A stretch of 64,000 bases of DNA from Polydactylus sextarius (GCA_016801845.1 CM028924.1:5726501-5790500), one strand, 5' to 3'. Positions 48,302-60,734 are shown, counted from the first letter of the stretch. The notes: generated by a model not told the origin, from the letters alone. Numbers and translations are program-made.

Positions 48302-51300
48302 GTCTGACAGTAAAGTCAGTTCACTTTACTGTCACTGCTGTGCTATCGAAACCGAGACTGACTGGTTTCGTTCACTGCAGCATTATAAATGATGAATAAT
48401 TAAAAGAAAGAAAAAGAAAAAAAGAAAGAAAAAAACCTAGATGATTATGAATGTGAAAATACTTTCAAACAAGCGCTCGTGTCAATAGTTTTAAAAAGGC
48501 GTTCGTTGCTGATCCCACGCGACGGACACGTCTGAACTCGACCTGTTCTTCTTCCTGCAACACGTGCCCATTTAAACACCAGTGATCACATTAAACACAG
48601 CAGCCCACACGGAAAATACAAGGACGCTGTGTACTCATATGTTACAAGGCTGGACGGTCCAGGACGGTATCCCTGCAGTCTCTCTGTCTCTCTCTCTCTG
48701 CAGGATCCTCCTACTTGCCTAACCAATGTAATGTGAGCACACACGCGCACACACACACTCAGCTACATGCCAAAACTCGCCTGCCAAGTGGAGCATACTG
48801 ATGTATGCACCAGAGCGTTAACATTGAATTTCCTCTAGATGTGCAGTCTACAAATGCTAATCTATAGCTGTTCAATAAATGTCATATTACCAAAAAAAAA
48901 AAAAAGTACTCTCAAAAGCAACTATATGAGGATGAACTACAGTTTGATTTCTATAAATATCAGATTTAAAGAGAATAGAAAACGAAAGCATGCCGAGTGT
49001 TATTTGAGAACTTGTTCACCTCTGGTCTATGTGAAGAGGGAAGCAAGTCACAAAAAGTTCCCCCTGCACTGTTAAAATTAACATAAATGCTTCACTTCTC
49101 TCCATTTTTCACAAATGACAGCAAATTACAACATCACGTCACAAATGTCACCTTTATTTAAACCCAGGCTACAATGTCACAGGATGTGTGAGCACAACGT
49201 TGTAACAAGAACATCACAGTCACGGAAATGCAACTTTCATTTCTCAAAGAGATATAGGGAAGTAAGTCTATACCCTTTTGAAACTTCATTTATCAAATAT
49301 TACACGGAAGTATTGTGCATTGAAGATGGCACACAAATGCATTTATGCTTAAACATACAGTACCAGAGCAACCAGAAGATTATGCTAATCATTCAGCACT
49401 GTAAGCATGGCAGACTTGTTTATAACAAGATGCTATGTATTAATTTGAGGAATGAAAAGGCTATTTGCATTGATAGTGACAGATTTTCCACTGTGAAGCA
49501 GAGCTGCAAAGAAAAATCAATCACACTGACACAGGGACAGGGACAGTGGAAATGTCAATGTGTGCCACTGATTGGTGACATTAATAAAGGATATTACATG
49601 AGACCCAGCAGTTTTAAAGCAGTACACTAGAGTATTAAACCAAAGGTCATCACCACCTCATGAAATAAATAAATAAAAGACCTATGGTTACTAACCCATG
49701 AAATTGTAGTTCCTGGAGACTTGGCCAGACACCATAAAGAAACCCAGGTAGCGTAGCCAGGTAGGAAGGCAGGTACCCTTTAAGGTTTGGGGGTCTGAGT
49801 ACTGAGGACCCCACTCAGTCACTGGATGTCAGCTGGTAACTTGTGAGTGTGCATGAGCCTTGGGTGAGGCTGAAAACCAGAGGTAAAATACATTAAATTA
49901 CATGTTAACTTTCTATTACAGCTCTGAAAAGTAAGATAACAACTTATTTGTGCTGCTGCAATTGCCTTCTATTAGTTAGAAAGACAGTTTAAAAAATACC
50001 CAACATGCATCTACCACTGATGTCAGTGTAAGCGTTCATGTAAAACAACTTATGAAGCTAGTGTGAAAACTTTGGCTGCTGGGACATTTCTGTGGACATG
50101 AACAAGTGGATGTCAAAATTCAAGACATGTTGTCAACCGTTTGCCTGACAATTCATTTCTAGCACTTTGAGACACCTGTAATTCATTATTCCGCTTATGC
50201 AAGAGGACTAACTTGTGATTTTATTATTTGATAATTAAACTAACAATAGTATTTTGGAGAACATTATTAACACAATCAGTGATGGAAAAATAATGCAGAT
50301 ATAAGGAAAAAATAAACAGAAACTTCACATTGATCCAAAAAGATGAAACCTGATGATTCACACTACAGCGTATGTGTGGCAACATGTTTTTGTCATCAAA
50401 AACAACCCATCTGTTGTATGTGGTCAAAAACGAGACAAAACAGGTCAAAAAACAACCACATGACAGGGAAGCATTCTCTCTCCTTTAATATAAAATAATC
50501 TATTTGAATAAAACGGTCTTAAAAAAAACAAAATAAAAAAAAAAACAAGATAAAACAATCATCCAAAAGAAACAGACACTGGGGATTTAAACCCATGAAA
50601 TTTCCATTTTATCCACATGGAGGAGACAGAGTTCCAGTAATTGGTAAGTTCAGTCCTTACAGTTTGTATTGAATGTCAGACCTGCAGTTTAATGTATGTG
50701 GGAGAAACAGGAAATACCCTTTTACCTAGACTCTTTGGTGAACCATTTTCAAGATTCATGTTATCATTAAAAACTTCAAAAACCATCAAAAACTTGGTCT
50801 CAATATTTCATGATATTTTTTAAAGATTATTGAATGTGAATTGAATTCTGTGGGGAAATAAAATAAAAGTTTTAAACAGATGTAGCAGATTTGAAAGTGT
50901 TTTTTTCATTAGTAATACCTGGTTGTTTTTCATTCTTTGTACTTACCTGAATACTTGGCTACCTTGAATGATCAAACTTCAGATTGGAAATTATTTTGAA
51001 TTCCTCCTGAGTCCACAAACCAGTCTGCCTTTGACCTTCTGACCGCTGCATAAAAATTATGAGATTGACATTATATGAAATGTTTTGTTTTGTTTTGTTT
51101 TGTTTGTTTTTTTAGGACGAATCTTTAATTAAATTAATTTGATAATTTGGGAGAGTGTTAACTGTCCATTTTAGGGTACCATCAAACAGCAATCCGGTGC
51201 TTATTTTTATTATACATAGTGTATGTATATGTCATTGTTGGCTTTAGCGTTTTATTTTGAAAACCGGATATCGCTAACCCTGTACGTCAGCTCTCTCTCT

Positions 51301-51439
51301 CGAGAGCATTCAACATAAAGGTTACAATATGGGACCACTTCATTATTTAATGTGTTGATTTGACAATGAAAAGGTGAATGACAGCTGAGTTGAACACAGT
51401 GGGTCAAAAAAATGGAAATGCTATTATTTTGAAAATCAC
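48302..51439. other. Divergent intergenic region between rilp and pxylp1
   Basis: About 3.1 kb. The first few hundred bases, including a CpG-containing stretch near 48,480-48,560 and a (TC)n run near 48,690, are the likely rilp promoter side. It also holds an unassigned 171-codon open frame (49,115-49,630) and a Penelope-like fragment (50,641-50,810). No confident gene. Confidence 0.5.
50641..50810 (+). mobile_element. Fragment of a Penelope-like retroelement (GIY-YIG endonuclease part)
   Basis: The plus-strand frame reads VCIECQTCSLMYVGETGNTL-LPRLFGE. The spacing C-x2-C-x4-YVGETGN-x2-x-R is the start of the GIY-YIG endonuclease domain at the C-terminus of Penelope/Neptune elements in fish. 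The frame degenerates after about 50 codons, and no reverse transcriptase portion is seen upstream, so this is a dead remnant. Confidence 0.55.
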
Positions 51440-51575
51440 TCCAGGAAGTCGTGCTGTGAATGTGTCTTACCGCCGATCACTGTGGTTGCAGCCGATCGAA
51501 ACCGGAGCGCTGGATTCAAGTGTCCGTGCGGTTTTTGCCCGACTCGGTGGAGGTGAGGGGGCTCCGCTCTTACGG
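51440..51575 (+). other. pxylp1: Probable 5' noncoding first exon of pxylp1
   Basis: A CpG-richer stretch ending in a strong donor (TTACGG|GTAAGA at 51,575/51,576). An earlier donor (GGAG|GTGAGG) also exists near 51,553. The next plus-strand acceptor with coding support is at 53,398-53,399, 65 bp before the conserved start. The transcription start is not determined. Confidence 0.45.
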
Positions 51576-52084
51576 GTAAGAAAGTTACAGTCGTGATGCG
51601 ACTCTTTTCCATCCGTGATGTGTTCAGGGCGTGTTGTCTCGTCTAGTCTCCTGCAGCAGCGCTAATGTAGATGTGGCATTTTTTTTTTTTTTTTTTTTTT
51701 TAGTTTTTGTCTCCCGTCAGCAGCATCACAAAGCTACATATGAAATGTTACACAGGGAGCAACAAGTACCTACAAAGAAACAGTCGCGATAAGTTTTAGT
51801 GACAGACTAAAACTGGGTTCTGGTGGTCTTCATCAGGACCGGCTTAGACCCGTGTGGTTCACGTGCAACATTAATGAGCGTAGCTGAAAAGTAGCTAGCT
51901 AACTGTTAGCGGACTGGTTAACCTCACTGTCTCTAGGAACAAATAGTCAAAGTGATGACTGAATTGTGTATGGTGACAAAAAGCATGAAACAGTTAAAAC
52001 GTGACTATGGATCTTTTTTTTTCTGTTGAATTCAAACATACATACATAAAGTAGCTTCTGATTTAGTAAAAAGAGACTTTTTAT

Positions 52085-52191
52085 TGAGGTATAGATAGAC
52101 ACATAGAGAAGTACATTATTGATCTCACCTGGGAAATTATTGCATCACAGCGGGATAGCAAAAAAGTACACCAAACATAGAATAAGGAAGA

Positions 52192-52235
<44 letters not shown>

Positions 52236-52770
52236 TTGTGTTCATACCTTGTGGGGACATTTTATTGACTTCCATTCATTTCCTGGAGACTTTCCTGGAA
52301 ACCCTAGAGATCCTATTTGTTGGTACCACTTGCCTAACCTTTTCGTCCCCACAAGGGAGACAGGTCCCCACAATGTGAGTGTGTAAACAGGTTTAAGACC
52401 CCACAATGTAGGAAAAACCAGGTACACACACACGCTAATAGTGCACAGGCCATGATGAATAAATAAAAACTCCAAATAGTTTGTGGTATAACAGTGTGCG
52501 TTCACCTCTCACACAGAGATGAGTGGTTGTACAGAGGATATTGTTAATAGATGGATGATTTCCAGGATAATTACCCTTCTTTGTGGCAGTGGAGCTGAAT
52601 AGCTCTGAACAGTGTTGTAGAGAGGATGGGATGAGTCCATGACGGAGAGCAGCTTGTTCAGTGTACCTGTTTTCAACAACGTCAGCCCGTCCAGTTTGTG
52701 GAGACGGTCTATGATGGTTTTAGCAAGGCCTTGATCCAGGGCTGCACAGGAGAGCACGAACACCTGATAA
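52085..52770 (-). mobile_element. 3' end of a LINE retrotransposon, interrupted by a nested repeat
   Basis: Minus strand 52,763-52,560 encodes a degenerate reverse-transcriptase tail (LNKLLSVMDSSHPLYNTVQS...), matching the 'xKLxxIMDNTSHPLHDTV' end of fish LINE proteins. Further along the strand, 52,170-52,085 reads tttcccaggtgagatcaata then tctatctatacctcaataaa, the usual 3' terminus of such elements. Between them sits an unrelated CA-linked repeat. The element is 5' truncated and inactive. Confidence 0.7.
52193..52430. repeat. (CA)n-linked 'TGTGGGGAC' repeat nested in the LINE tail
   Basis: A (CA)n tract at 52,194-52,231 is followed by a unit with paired GTGGGGAC / GTCCCCAC words near 52,252, 52,343 and 52,365. 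I recognise this as a repeat common in fish genomes and usually found attached to (TG)n. Confidence 0.6.
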
Positions 52771-53464
52771 CAAATGTAAACAAACGTTACACCACTTTGC
52801 TTAGAGCAACATCACATGACAAGTATACAATGAAATTGGTGGAGCTTAAAACTTAATGGTTTATTTCCATCAGTGTCTTTGGTTTGTTCACTATACACAC
52901 ACCTGAATGAATCTATATTCTATCTATTCATAGGTTTAGACTGTTATAAATGGGTCACAAGTAAAGGGTTTGCACTACTAGTGTTTTGACTGCAGTTCGT
53001 GCTGCAAGCTGCAGATTTGTATGCACAGCGGTATGGAAAATGAATAGGCGTTAATACATGGATACTGAACAGGATGACTGTTTTTACACTGCGTAATGAT
53101 AAGCTTCAGTGTGCAGGACTGTATTTACTGTACTTTGAGCCAACCCAGGTATCAAATTATATATTTTAATACGTTAAATTGTACTTTAATACTAGCAATT
53201 ACATTTCTAGAGTCATTGTGTGTGCTACAATATAATAAATGTGGTGTTTCAAGGTATTTACAGTAAGTGCACGTAATAGTACTAATCTATCACATCTAAT
53301 CTTAGCACTAAATGTACGTAAGTTGAAATTTATCTTAACTTCCCTTATTCTCTTTAGAATCTGTCCCATGAACTCACTTACTTAACTCTTTCTTTGCAGG
53401 CGGCAGGGGTGAGCCGTGGGCTGGATGGATGATGGACAGGGTGGCGGACCAATCACATCACAAG

Positions 53465-56400
53465 ATGTTGGCTCGCAACCGCTTCCTTCTTCTGGTGGTG
53501 GTGGGTGGAGCAATATTGGCCATCATCAGTTTTAGCCTTCAGTTCTGTGAGTACATATTTTTTTACGTTTTTTTTTTTTTTAAGAAACTCTGGTTATGTG
53601 CAACAGTGCTATAGAACAACATCAGCTATGAAGATGCACATTGTGAAGTGGCTAATCAGTTGGCTGATATCAGCCTCTGAGACATATCAGTACTGGCCAA
53701 TTATTTCTATTCTGTTCATTCATTTGATCTGATCTCGGAGCTGTAACTAATGATTATTTTGGTAGTCGACTAATCTGTCAATTAGACAACACTTATTTTC
53801 CATCTTCTGTGCTTCCTGTGGGCACAGCGCCCATCATGGGCTCTGGTTCATGTTTTCCCTCATCTGCTTTAAATCTGCAGCCCATAAATGTCACCAGTTG
53901 TCCAGTCAGCCAGTCCAGTTTCATTCATTCTTCTTCGAGTAGACAATTGACACTGCTGCTCCCCAGCACTTCCTGTAGTGCATTGAAATTATTGAACATT
54001 AGGTCAGTGTAGACAGAGATGGTGTTTTAAACATGTTTGGCATATGTCTGCATTTTAGATCATTAGTTAGTAACATAAAAATGCAACATATGTTTCTGAC
54101 TGTGCTTCTGTGCATCTTACTAAACTGTCTGTGTCAAAAGACCTGCTTCATTATTGCTTCAAAATTATTTTCTTTCTTTTTTTTTTTTTTTACACCCTAA
54201 ATGTGCTTACATTTAGTTCATAGGTATGAGTTGTTTAAAACAACTTTTGTACAAAAGCAGTTTTGTTAATAACAATAAAATACTGTAAATGAAATTTAGT
54301 TTTTGTTTTTTCTATTCATCCGATTAATAATCGATTAATCTGAAAAAATAATCGATTATCAAAATAATCATTAGTTGCAGTCCCCTTCCTGCCCAATGAT
54401 GTGATACCTTCTCTAGGTTCAGGTATGTATTTGTATGTGTGTGTGTGTGTGTGTGTGTTAAAGGGTTAAAATGTATGACATTTATTAAAAATGAGCTTCC
54501 ACAGTCACACAATATTCAGATATCATGTAGAAACACATTTGTTGGAAACACATTCTTCTTGTGTCCTAAATACATAGCCCATATGAATTTGCTCTGTGCT
54601 CTCTGTGTATACACTTGGTTGTGTTGTGAAGCCTGTAATAAAAGCCCTTTTGTGAGGTGACTGTGACTGAGCTCCGAGACTGTGGATAGTCGAGGCGTGC
54701 GGGTGGAGAGTTGGAGGGACGGGGGTGGTGTATGAGGCACAGAGCAGGAAGGGGAAAGGTTGTGGTAATGAACAAGCTCCAGTGTGTGTAGCTGGACCTT
54801 GAGTTACTGCACCGCTGACAAAATGGTCTCTGCTGTCGCTGTACACCTACTTGTCTTTCTCTTCACTGGTGAGTTTTTGCATAAATTTTCATACAAAAAA
54901 AGCCAGAACTAGACAGAATCTTTAAACGGACACAACCTCTTGTCAAGCTCGGTCTGATGAGCTGTTCTAGGTTTGGTTCTCGGCTCTAGACAACAAGAAA
55001 AATAAACCAGTTGTATTTGGACATTAGATTTCTTATATGGGACATTTCTTTTTGTCTGTTTTCTGATTTTAGACTTATTTTTAAAGTAATTAAGTAGCTA
55101 AGTAACTGTTCTTGGTTGCTTTATGTCAATTTAAACACTTTTTCTGTACAATTTGTGAACAAGTTGCAGGTATTGCTGGACAAGGAAGACAGACAGACAT
55201 GAGTCCTTCATTTCACTGTATAGTCTGGGAGAAAACTACATGGTGTTGTCAGATTAGTAATAGAAAACCTCATGTAAACACAACAATAGCCTAGATAAGA
55301 AAGCAGGAATTAGAATTTCAAACATTATTAGTTAATTTAGATGAATAATTATCTCACCGCAATATGTCGTTCCTCTAGCAACAGGTTGCTCATCGTTTAA
55401 CTGCCAGATGATAATAACGTGATATGTCGACACGATATGTCGATGGTGCAAATAAATAGACCGTGTATACACTGTTTCTCACGGTCCTTAGCAGTGAGTT
55501 TGGTTTCCTACATCTTCCAAAAGAAACAAGACAGTGAGTTCACTGAGGTATGACTCAGTCTTACATAGGAAATAATGAGGGTTTGTCAAAAACTGCAGAA
55601 AAGTTGCAGTGATTGGTCAAAATTGCCCCATTTCACAGAATGAGGATATTGTCAAGGTGGCCGCCTTACTTTAAAGCACTGGGGGAAACGCTTTTAAAGC
55701 AGCAGGTCTCAAAGAGAAGCAGGTCTGATTTCTTGGACACATGATCAATTAGACAGGTATCAAATCTGACCTGGACATATGGGCCAGGATTGTGACCTTT
55801 CCCCCACCAAACAATTTGACAGAGCTAAAGAGGCTCCAGGGGATGGTCAGTAATCAAGCAAAGTATGTTCTAGAGCTTTAAGCAGGATTTCGATGTGTGG
55901 GACCGGTAGGGTTTGGATGTCTGCCTGCCAAATGGGCACATGGTTGTCAAACTGTTTTTCCTCAGAGCTTGGTATCTGTGAATGAAACTTTCTTTTCTCA
56001 CAACACCTCTTTCCCTATTGGACTGTTTCTCCCAGGGATCACAGGTCAGTGGTGTCCAAGCAACACACTGGTAGCACTGAGGGGTTTTGGGGTCCAGAGC
56101 TGTTGACATGGTGATGAAGTTTGAATTGGTTTACTCTTGCTCTTCCCTCTCAAGTTTTTGTTTCCTGTAAATCTTAAATCTAAATATTTAGCAGTTTTTA
56201 CATTATTTATATTTTCAGTTGCCATGTTTACTGTTTTTTTAGCCTTACGCACTGTAATATTATCAGCAGTTATGATAATAAATGGATGGATGATTTATGA
56301 TCAAATAAACACTGGTTGTTGACAGAACCACCGATCCACAGGACCAGACTGGATGTCAACAGTGACAAGAAAAAATGGACTGGCAACCTCCAATGGAGAG

Positions 56401-59400
56401 TTTTACCTGGTGCCAACACTTATTTTTCCAGTTTTCCATGTTTTTACTAAATGCAAACCCTTGACAATTTCCTTCAGTTTTTTTTTTTAACCACAGCTTT
56501 TAGTCTCTTTAACATTCTTTTGCATCTATTTTTACAGAGAAGGGTACTTTTTTTATATAATAGCAGTGGGAATAGTTGGGTTTTCTCTATAATATTGCAA
56601 AATTGCTTGAGGTAAATATATGTCAAGCAACTACATCTACTTTCTGCCTTTATACCAGTCTGATCGCTGGTGTGTTGGGAGAGGTAGGAAGTAGAAGTGA
56701 AGTGGAAGTGTGGATACCACAGACCAACAAGCCAATCATCAATGAGCAGCCTTGTTTTTTCACATTTTAAACCAGGAGCAACAGACATTAACTGGTCTTA
56801 ACCTTGTTTTCCTCATGTTTTTCTCTCCTAATCCGTTTTCATTTCAAATCTTTCTTCTTTTTCTTCAGTGAACCTGATCCCCACCACTCCCATAATTGAG
56901 AAACGCCCTGTCCAGGCAGTAGATGGAGGTGATGTGGTGGCTCTGGGGAAGAGCAGGAAGAGGGTGTTCCCAGTTCCTCACACCCCACAGCCCAACCCGA
57001 TCTCCGAAGCCCTTGGTTACTGCAACAGTCCCACCCGCACTGAACAGGCCTGGGAGGGTGAGACACCCTGCACACTGACATATAAAATCCATGACTTGTG
57101 TTATAAGATTTAAATCTGAACTGAAATGAGACTAACAACAACCACTGAACCTGCTAAGTCACTTATTTCCTAATTGGCAATAGCAAGTCACAGGATCACA
57201 GGATGTTTCAGAGGATTAAAAACTAATGAGACCGCTCTACCGCAGGTTGAACCAGCTGACTTGATGGACAGTGTATACATGCTTAATATAGTAATAATGT
57301 CATATTTAGTATGTCAGCAGGGGATGTGTTAATTGGACAGAAGTAATTTCCACCAAATTGCATCATCTATAATGCTGCTTTCTTCTTCACTCAGCACATT
57401 CACTGCCTAAAACAAGCTGAACTGTTGTAAACACCCAACTCTGTCTACAGACCACAGCTTTCAGATTTGATTTAAAAGATGTTGTAAACAAATATTTTTA
57501 AACTGTGCATGTCAAGTGTTCTCTGTGTTGAAGTCGAAGTACAGTGGTTACTACTGTCAGGTCGAGTCAAGTTTGTTTGTATAGCACCAAATTGTTTATG
57601 CAAAATAGTTTGAAACCACCCAATAGTTTATAAAACCTTGAAAATGAAATCTGTTGTATTTATTCATTTATTTACTTTTTCATTAGAAGATTAATCTAAA
57701 ATCAAATGCTATTTGAATCAAAAACAGATCTACATATTAACTTATAAGTTGGTCATCTACCAGCTGTCCACATTTGACAGTTTGAAACACAGTGTAAAGT
57801 CAAAGCTGTGACAGAGTTTAAACAAATGTTTCATGATGAAATCATAGTGTTTTGGTGCTACAAGACAGCCCTCTACAATATAACGTAGGATAGTTTTAAT
57901 GTTTTGGCTGATCTATGCATGTTCACTTCTGTTGTCAGTGAAGTGTGCACCAGCTTTGTGCTGTTTCTGATTATCACCATGGTGACTGCAGAGACAGAGT
58001 GGACTTGTTTTCTCTACAGAGATATACAGTACTGTCTGTTTATGTATAGTACTATGTGCTGTATTTACATGACGTGTTATTTTAATTAGTATGTGTAATC
58101 TGGACTTTGATGCTAACATGGTTCTCCTCTGACAGGTCACAGTCCTGCCAATTACAAGTTGCTGTCTGTTCAAGTAATGATTCGACATGGAGACCGTTAC
58201 CCACTCTACTCCATCCCCAAGACCAAACGGCCTGCCATCAACTGCACCTTGTCCTCCAGCAGGTACACACATACTGACATATTGATTATGGAAATATAAC
58301 AAGGACACAACATGTAGCATTTCAACCTAGACATCCATTTAACAATGACATGGGTTAAATCTATATCTATAGATATATAGATGCCATTGATCTAATCATT
58401 CTAACAGACTGGAGAAGCCTCAGCCATGATTACATGATTATGAGCTTAAACAAAGCCATGTTGATTCTAAAAAGGAAAGTAAAGCCTTTGCCCATATCTG
58501 TTTCTTACCTATTGCTCTTCCCTCACCACCCTCAGGAAGCCCTCCCACCCACTGCTGAATTCCTTCATCAGACACATGAACCAGGGAGGGCATGGCCACT
58601 GGGAGGCACCGCTGGGCTCCATTCCACGTCTCCCCAACCACAGCGCCTGTGAGATGGGAGAACTCACACAGACTGGTAGGCAGACAGTAGTAGTAGTACT
58701 ATATTATAGTATTCATCACATCTACAAATAATCCTATCAATTGAATTTACAGATAAATGTCTTATCTCAAACAATATTGTCCTGCTTGACGCTCTTAATT
58801 AACAAGCATTAATCGGGTTAGGGTTACTGACTGATATTGTCTTGGTCCTTGTCCAGGGGTGGTGCAACACTTACGCAATGGGCAGCTCCTCCACCAAGCC
58901 TACAGTCGTTACAAACTCCTTCCCTCAAATTGGTCTCCCCGCCAATTGTGGGTAGTGACCACAGGCAAGAGCCGAACTCTCCAGAGTGGACTGGCCTTCC
59001 TCTATGGTTTCCTCCCGGACTTTGATTGGACAAGGCTGACAGTGCGTCACCAGTGGAGCACGTTGTTCTGCAGCTCAGCCTGTGACTGTCCTGCCAGGAA
59101 CAGATACCTGGAGGAAGAACAGAGGAGGCAGTATCGGCTGCGGGTCGCTGACACCAAACTTGACAGGACTTATGCTGACATGGCAAAGACTTTGGGTCTG
59201 CTTACTCGCCAGCTCCGAGCTGCAAACCCAATAGACTCCCTACTCTGCCACCTGTGCCATGGTCTGTCTTTCCCATGTCTTCCCATGGGAGATAGTGGCA
59301 CTGGTGGATGTCTGACAATGGAACAGTTTGCAGTGATTCGTCAGCAGCAGCTAGATGATGAGGAGGATCGGAGAAGACTGGGTTTGTACCATAAATACGC

Positions 59401-59875
59401 CCTCCTGGCTATGTACCCCTATCTCAACCGAACTGCTGCTAAAATGGAGCGTGTTGCCAAGATGGTTGAGTCTGGCCAAACAGGGAGAGAGGAAATCTTC
59501 ACTCTTTCTTCAGGTCATGACGTCACCATGGCCCCATTGCTAAGTGCCCTGGGACTGGAGGAGGCCAAGTTCCCTCGTTTTGCAGCAAGAGTGGTGTTTG
59601 AGCTGTGGCAGAGTCCCCCAATTGCTCAAGGGCCGCTGAAGAAGACAGCTGGCAAAGGTGACAAGTCGAAAGCAAAATACGGTGAACTGTTCATTAGGGT
59701 ACTGTACAATGGCGAGGACATGACATTTCGCACCACCTTCTGTCGCTCCCACAACCGCCACTCCAACCAACCCCTCTGCCCTCTGAAGAACTTCTTGTCT
59801 TTTGTCAGGGGAGACATGTTCAGTGCTGTCAATGCTACGTCCTACCAGGAGGCCTGTTACAGACGCCCTGCTTAA
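53465..59875 (+). CDS. pxylp1: 2-phosphoxylose phosphatase 1 (acid phosphatase-like 2)
   Basis: Golgi phosphatase that removes the transient phosphate from the xylose of the proteoglycan linker, letting glycosaminoglycan chains extend. Coding exons: 53,465-53,546 (exon from 53,400); 56,869-57,057; 58,136-58,262; 58,536-58,675; 58,857-59,875; 518 residues, phases close. The start was chosen at MLARNRFLLL, matching the human start MLFRNRFLLL; an in-frame ATG at 53,429 would add 12 residues. One N-terminal membrane anchor (type II) precedes a short stem. Histidine-phosphatase catalytic motif RHGDRYP has His108 and the distal H-D pair is His400-Asp401 (SSGHDVT). CDCPARNRYLEEEQRRQY and RAANPIDSLLCHLCH are family signatures. 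A Lys/Gly-rich insert (LKKTAGKGDKSK) near residue 445 partly explains the excess over human (480). Poly-A signals lie at 60,245-60,250 and 60,381-60,386. Intron 3 (57,058-58,135) shows only repeat-like AT-rich sequence. Confidence 0.95.
53741..54380. mobile_element. hAT-type miniature inverted-repeat element in a pxylp1 intron
   Basis: The left end reads ctgtaactaatgattatttt and the right end, read inward from 54,380, reads ctgcaactaatgattatttt. Both continue into 'ataatcgatta' type sequence. About 640 bp with no transposase frame. These termini are those of a widespread fish hAT-derived MITE. An 8-bp target duplication could not be recognised. Confidence 0.7.
54823..54868 (+). CDS. pxylp1: Alternative first coding exon of pxylp1 encoding a signal peptide
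   Basis: ATG followed by 15 codons (MVSAVAVHLLVFLFT) plus one base, ending at a consensus donor (ACTG|GTGAGT). The phase is 1, the same as the regular first coding exon, so both can join exon 56,869 in frame, giving FT-V-NLIPTTP. The product would start with a short hydrophobic segment lacking the Arg-rich flank of the anchor form, which could be a cleavable signal peptide. Upstream there is a G-rich stretch (54,690-54,770) that might be a separate promoter. Not proven without transcripts. Confidence 0.5.
54869..56868 (+). other. pxylp1: Intron of pxylp1 with unassigned repeat-like sequence
   Basis: Two kilobases of mixed sequence. 55,897-56,106 keeps an open plus-strand frame with several cysteines and two N-glycosylation sequons (VNETF, HNTS). 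56,220-56,300 ends in an 'aataaatggatggatga' motif typical of retroposon tails. No family was recognised. Confidence 0.4.
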
Positions 59876-60443
59876 CAAATGGACATATGAAGGTGAGGGA
59901 ATGTTGACGGATGGTTGTACTTTCCTTTTTTTGTAGTTTTATACTTTTGCAGACGGTTCACTTTAAAGGGTGCAAGCACTTTTCCACTTTATTCTTACAT
60001 TTCCTAATACAATGGAATTCCAGTATTCCCAAATGCCTGCATTAGGGAATACTGAACCTGGTAATACTATCCTGGATTAAATATTCATGGAAAAGATGTT
60101 GTGTATAATAGTATTTCCAGTGAAAATGTACTGTACTCAATTACTGTATTAGTGTTTCTTTTTATTTATTGAAGTAGTTTTCTTTAACATTTAGGTTAAT
60201 TACTGACTTTGAGTCAGTGATAAAGACATTTTTGTTTTATTTGTAATAAACTGCCGTATTTTGAAGGTGGCAAATCTGTATTTATAGCAATGTCACTGGT
60301 CAAATGCCAGTTGTTTTTTTTTTTCTGTGTAATCTAAAGTTGATTCTGAACATACATTTATATTGTTACACACACTGAGAAATAAATGATTTCATGTTTT
60401 CATTTTGCATGTCACAGCAGTAGATTTCTTTTTTATATATTCC

Positions 60444-60655
60444 TCATGCACCTGAATACACCTGATTGACCTGAATAATGTCATCACATGCATCATTTAG
60501 TTGTAAACTGCAAACTGCATTTTGTTTATCCATCTTAGACATATAGTCTTGTAGTCTGTCTGCTTCCATCGTGTACCAGCCCTCATCCTCTACACAGCCA
60601 ACACAACCCTTGGGAGGAAGCTGTCCCTGTGAGAAATGGTCCTTGATCTTTGATA
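60444..60655 (-). other. Unassigned exon-like open frame
   Basis: After a possible acceptor (TATCAAAG| near 60,656) the minus strand reads KDHFSQGQLPPKGCVGCVED-EGWYTMEADRLQDYMSKMDK and ends at a stop at 60,444-60,446. The residue composition is balanced and not repeat-like, but I recognise no family, and a transposon scrap lies immediately upstream. It could be a terminal exon, part of a retrocopy or chance. Confidence 0.2.
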
Positions 60656-60734
60656 AGAGAAAGATGCTAAATAGAAAGAAACGTGGTTGTGAAAGATCCC
60701 TCAAAATGTTGATTGCTCACCTGAGTTGATGACT

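Noticed and set aside
58824..59186. 120-codon minus-strand frame
   Set aside because: Antisense shadow of the last pxylp1 exon.
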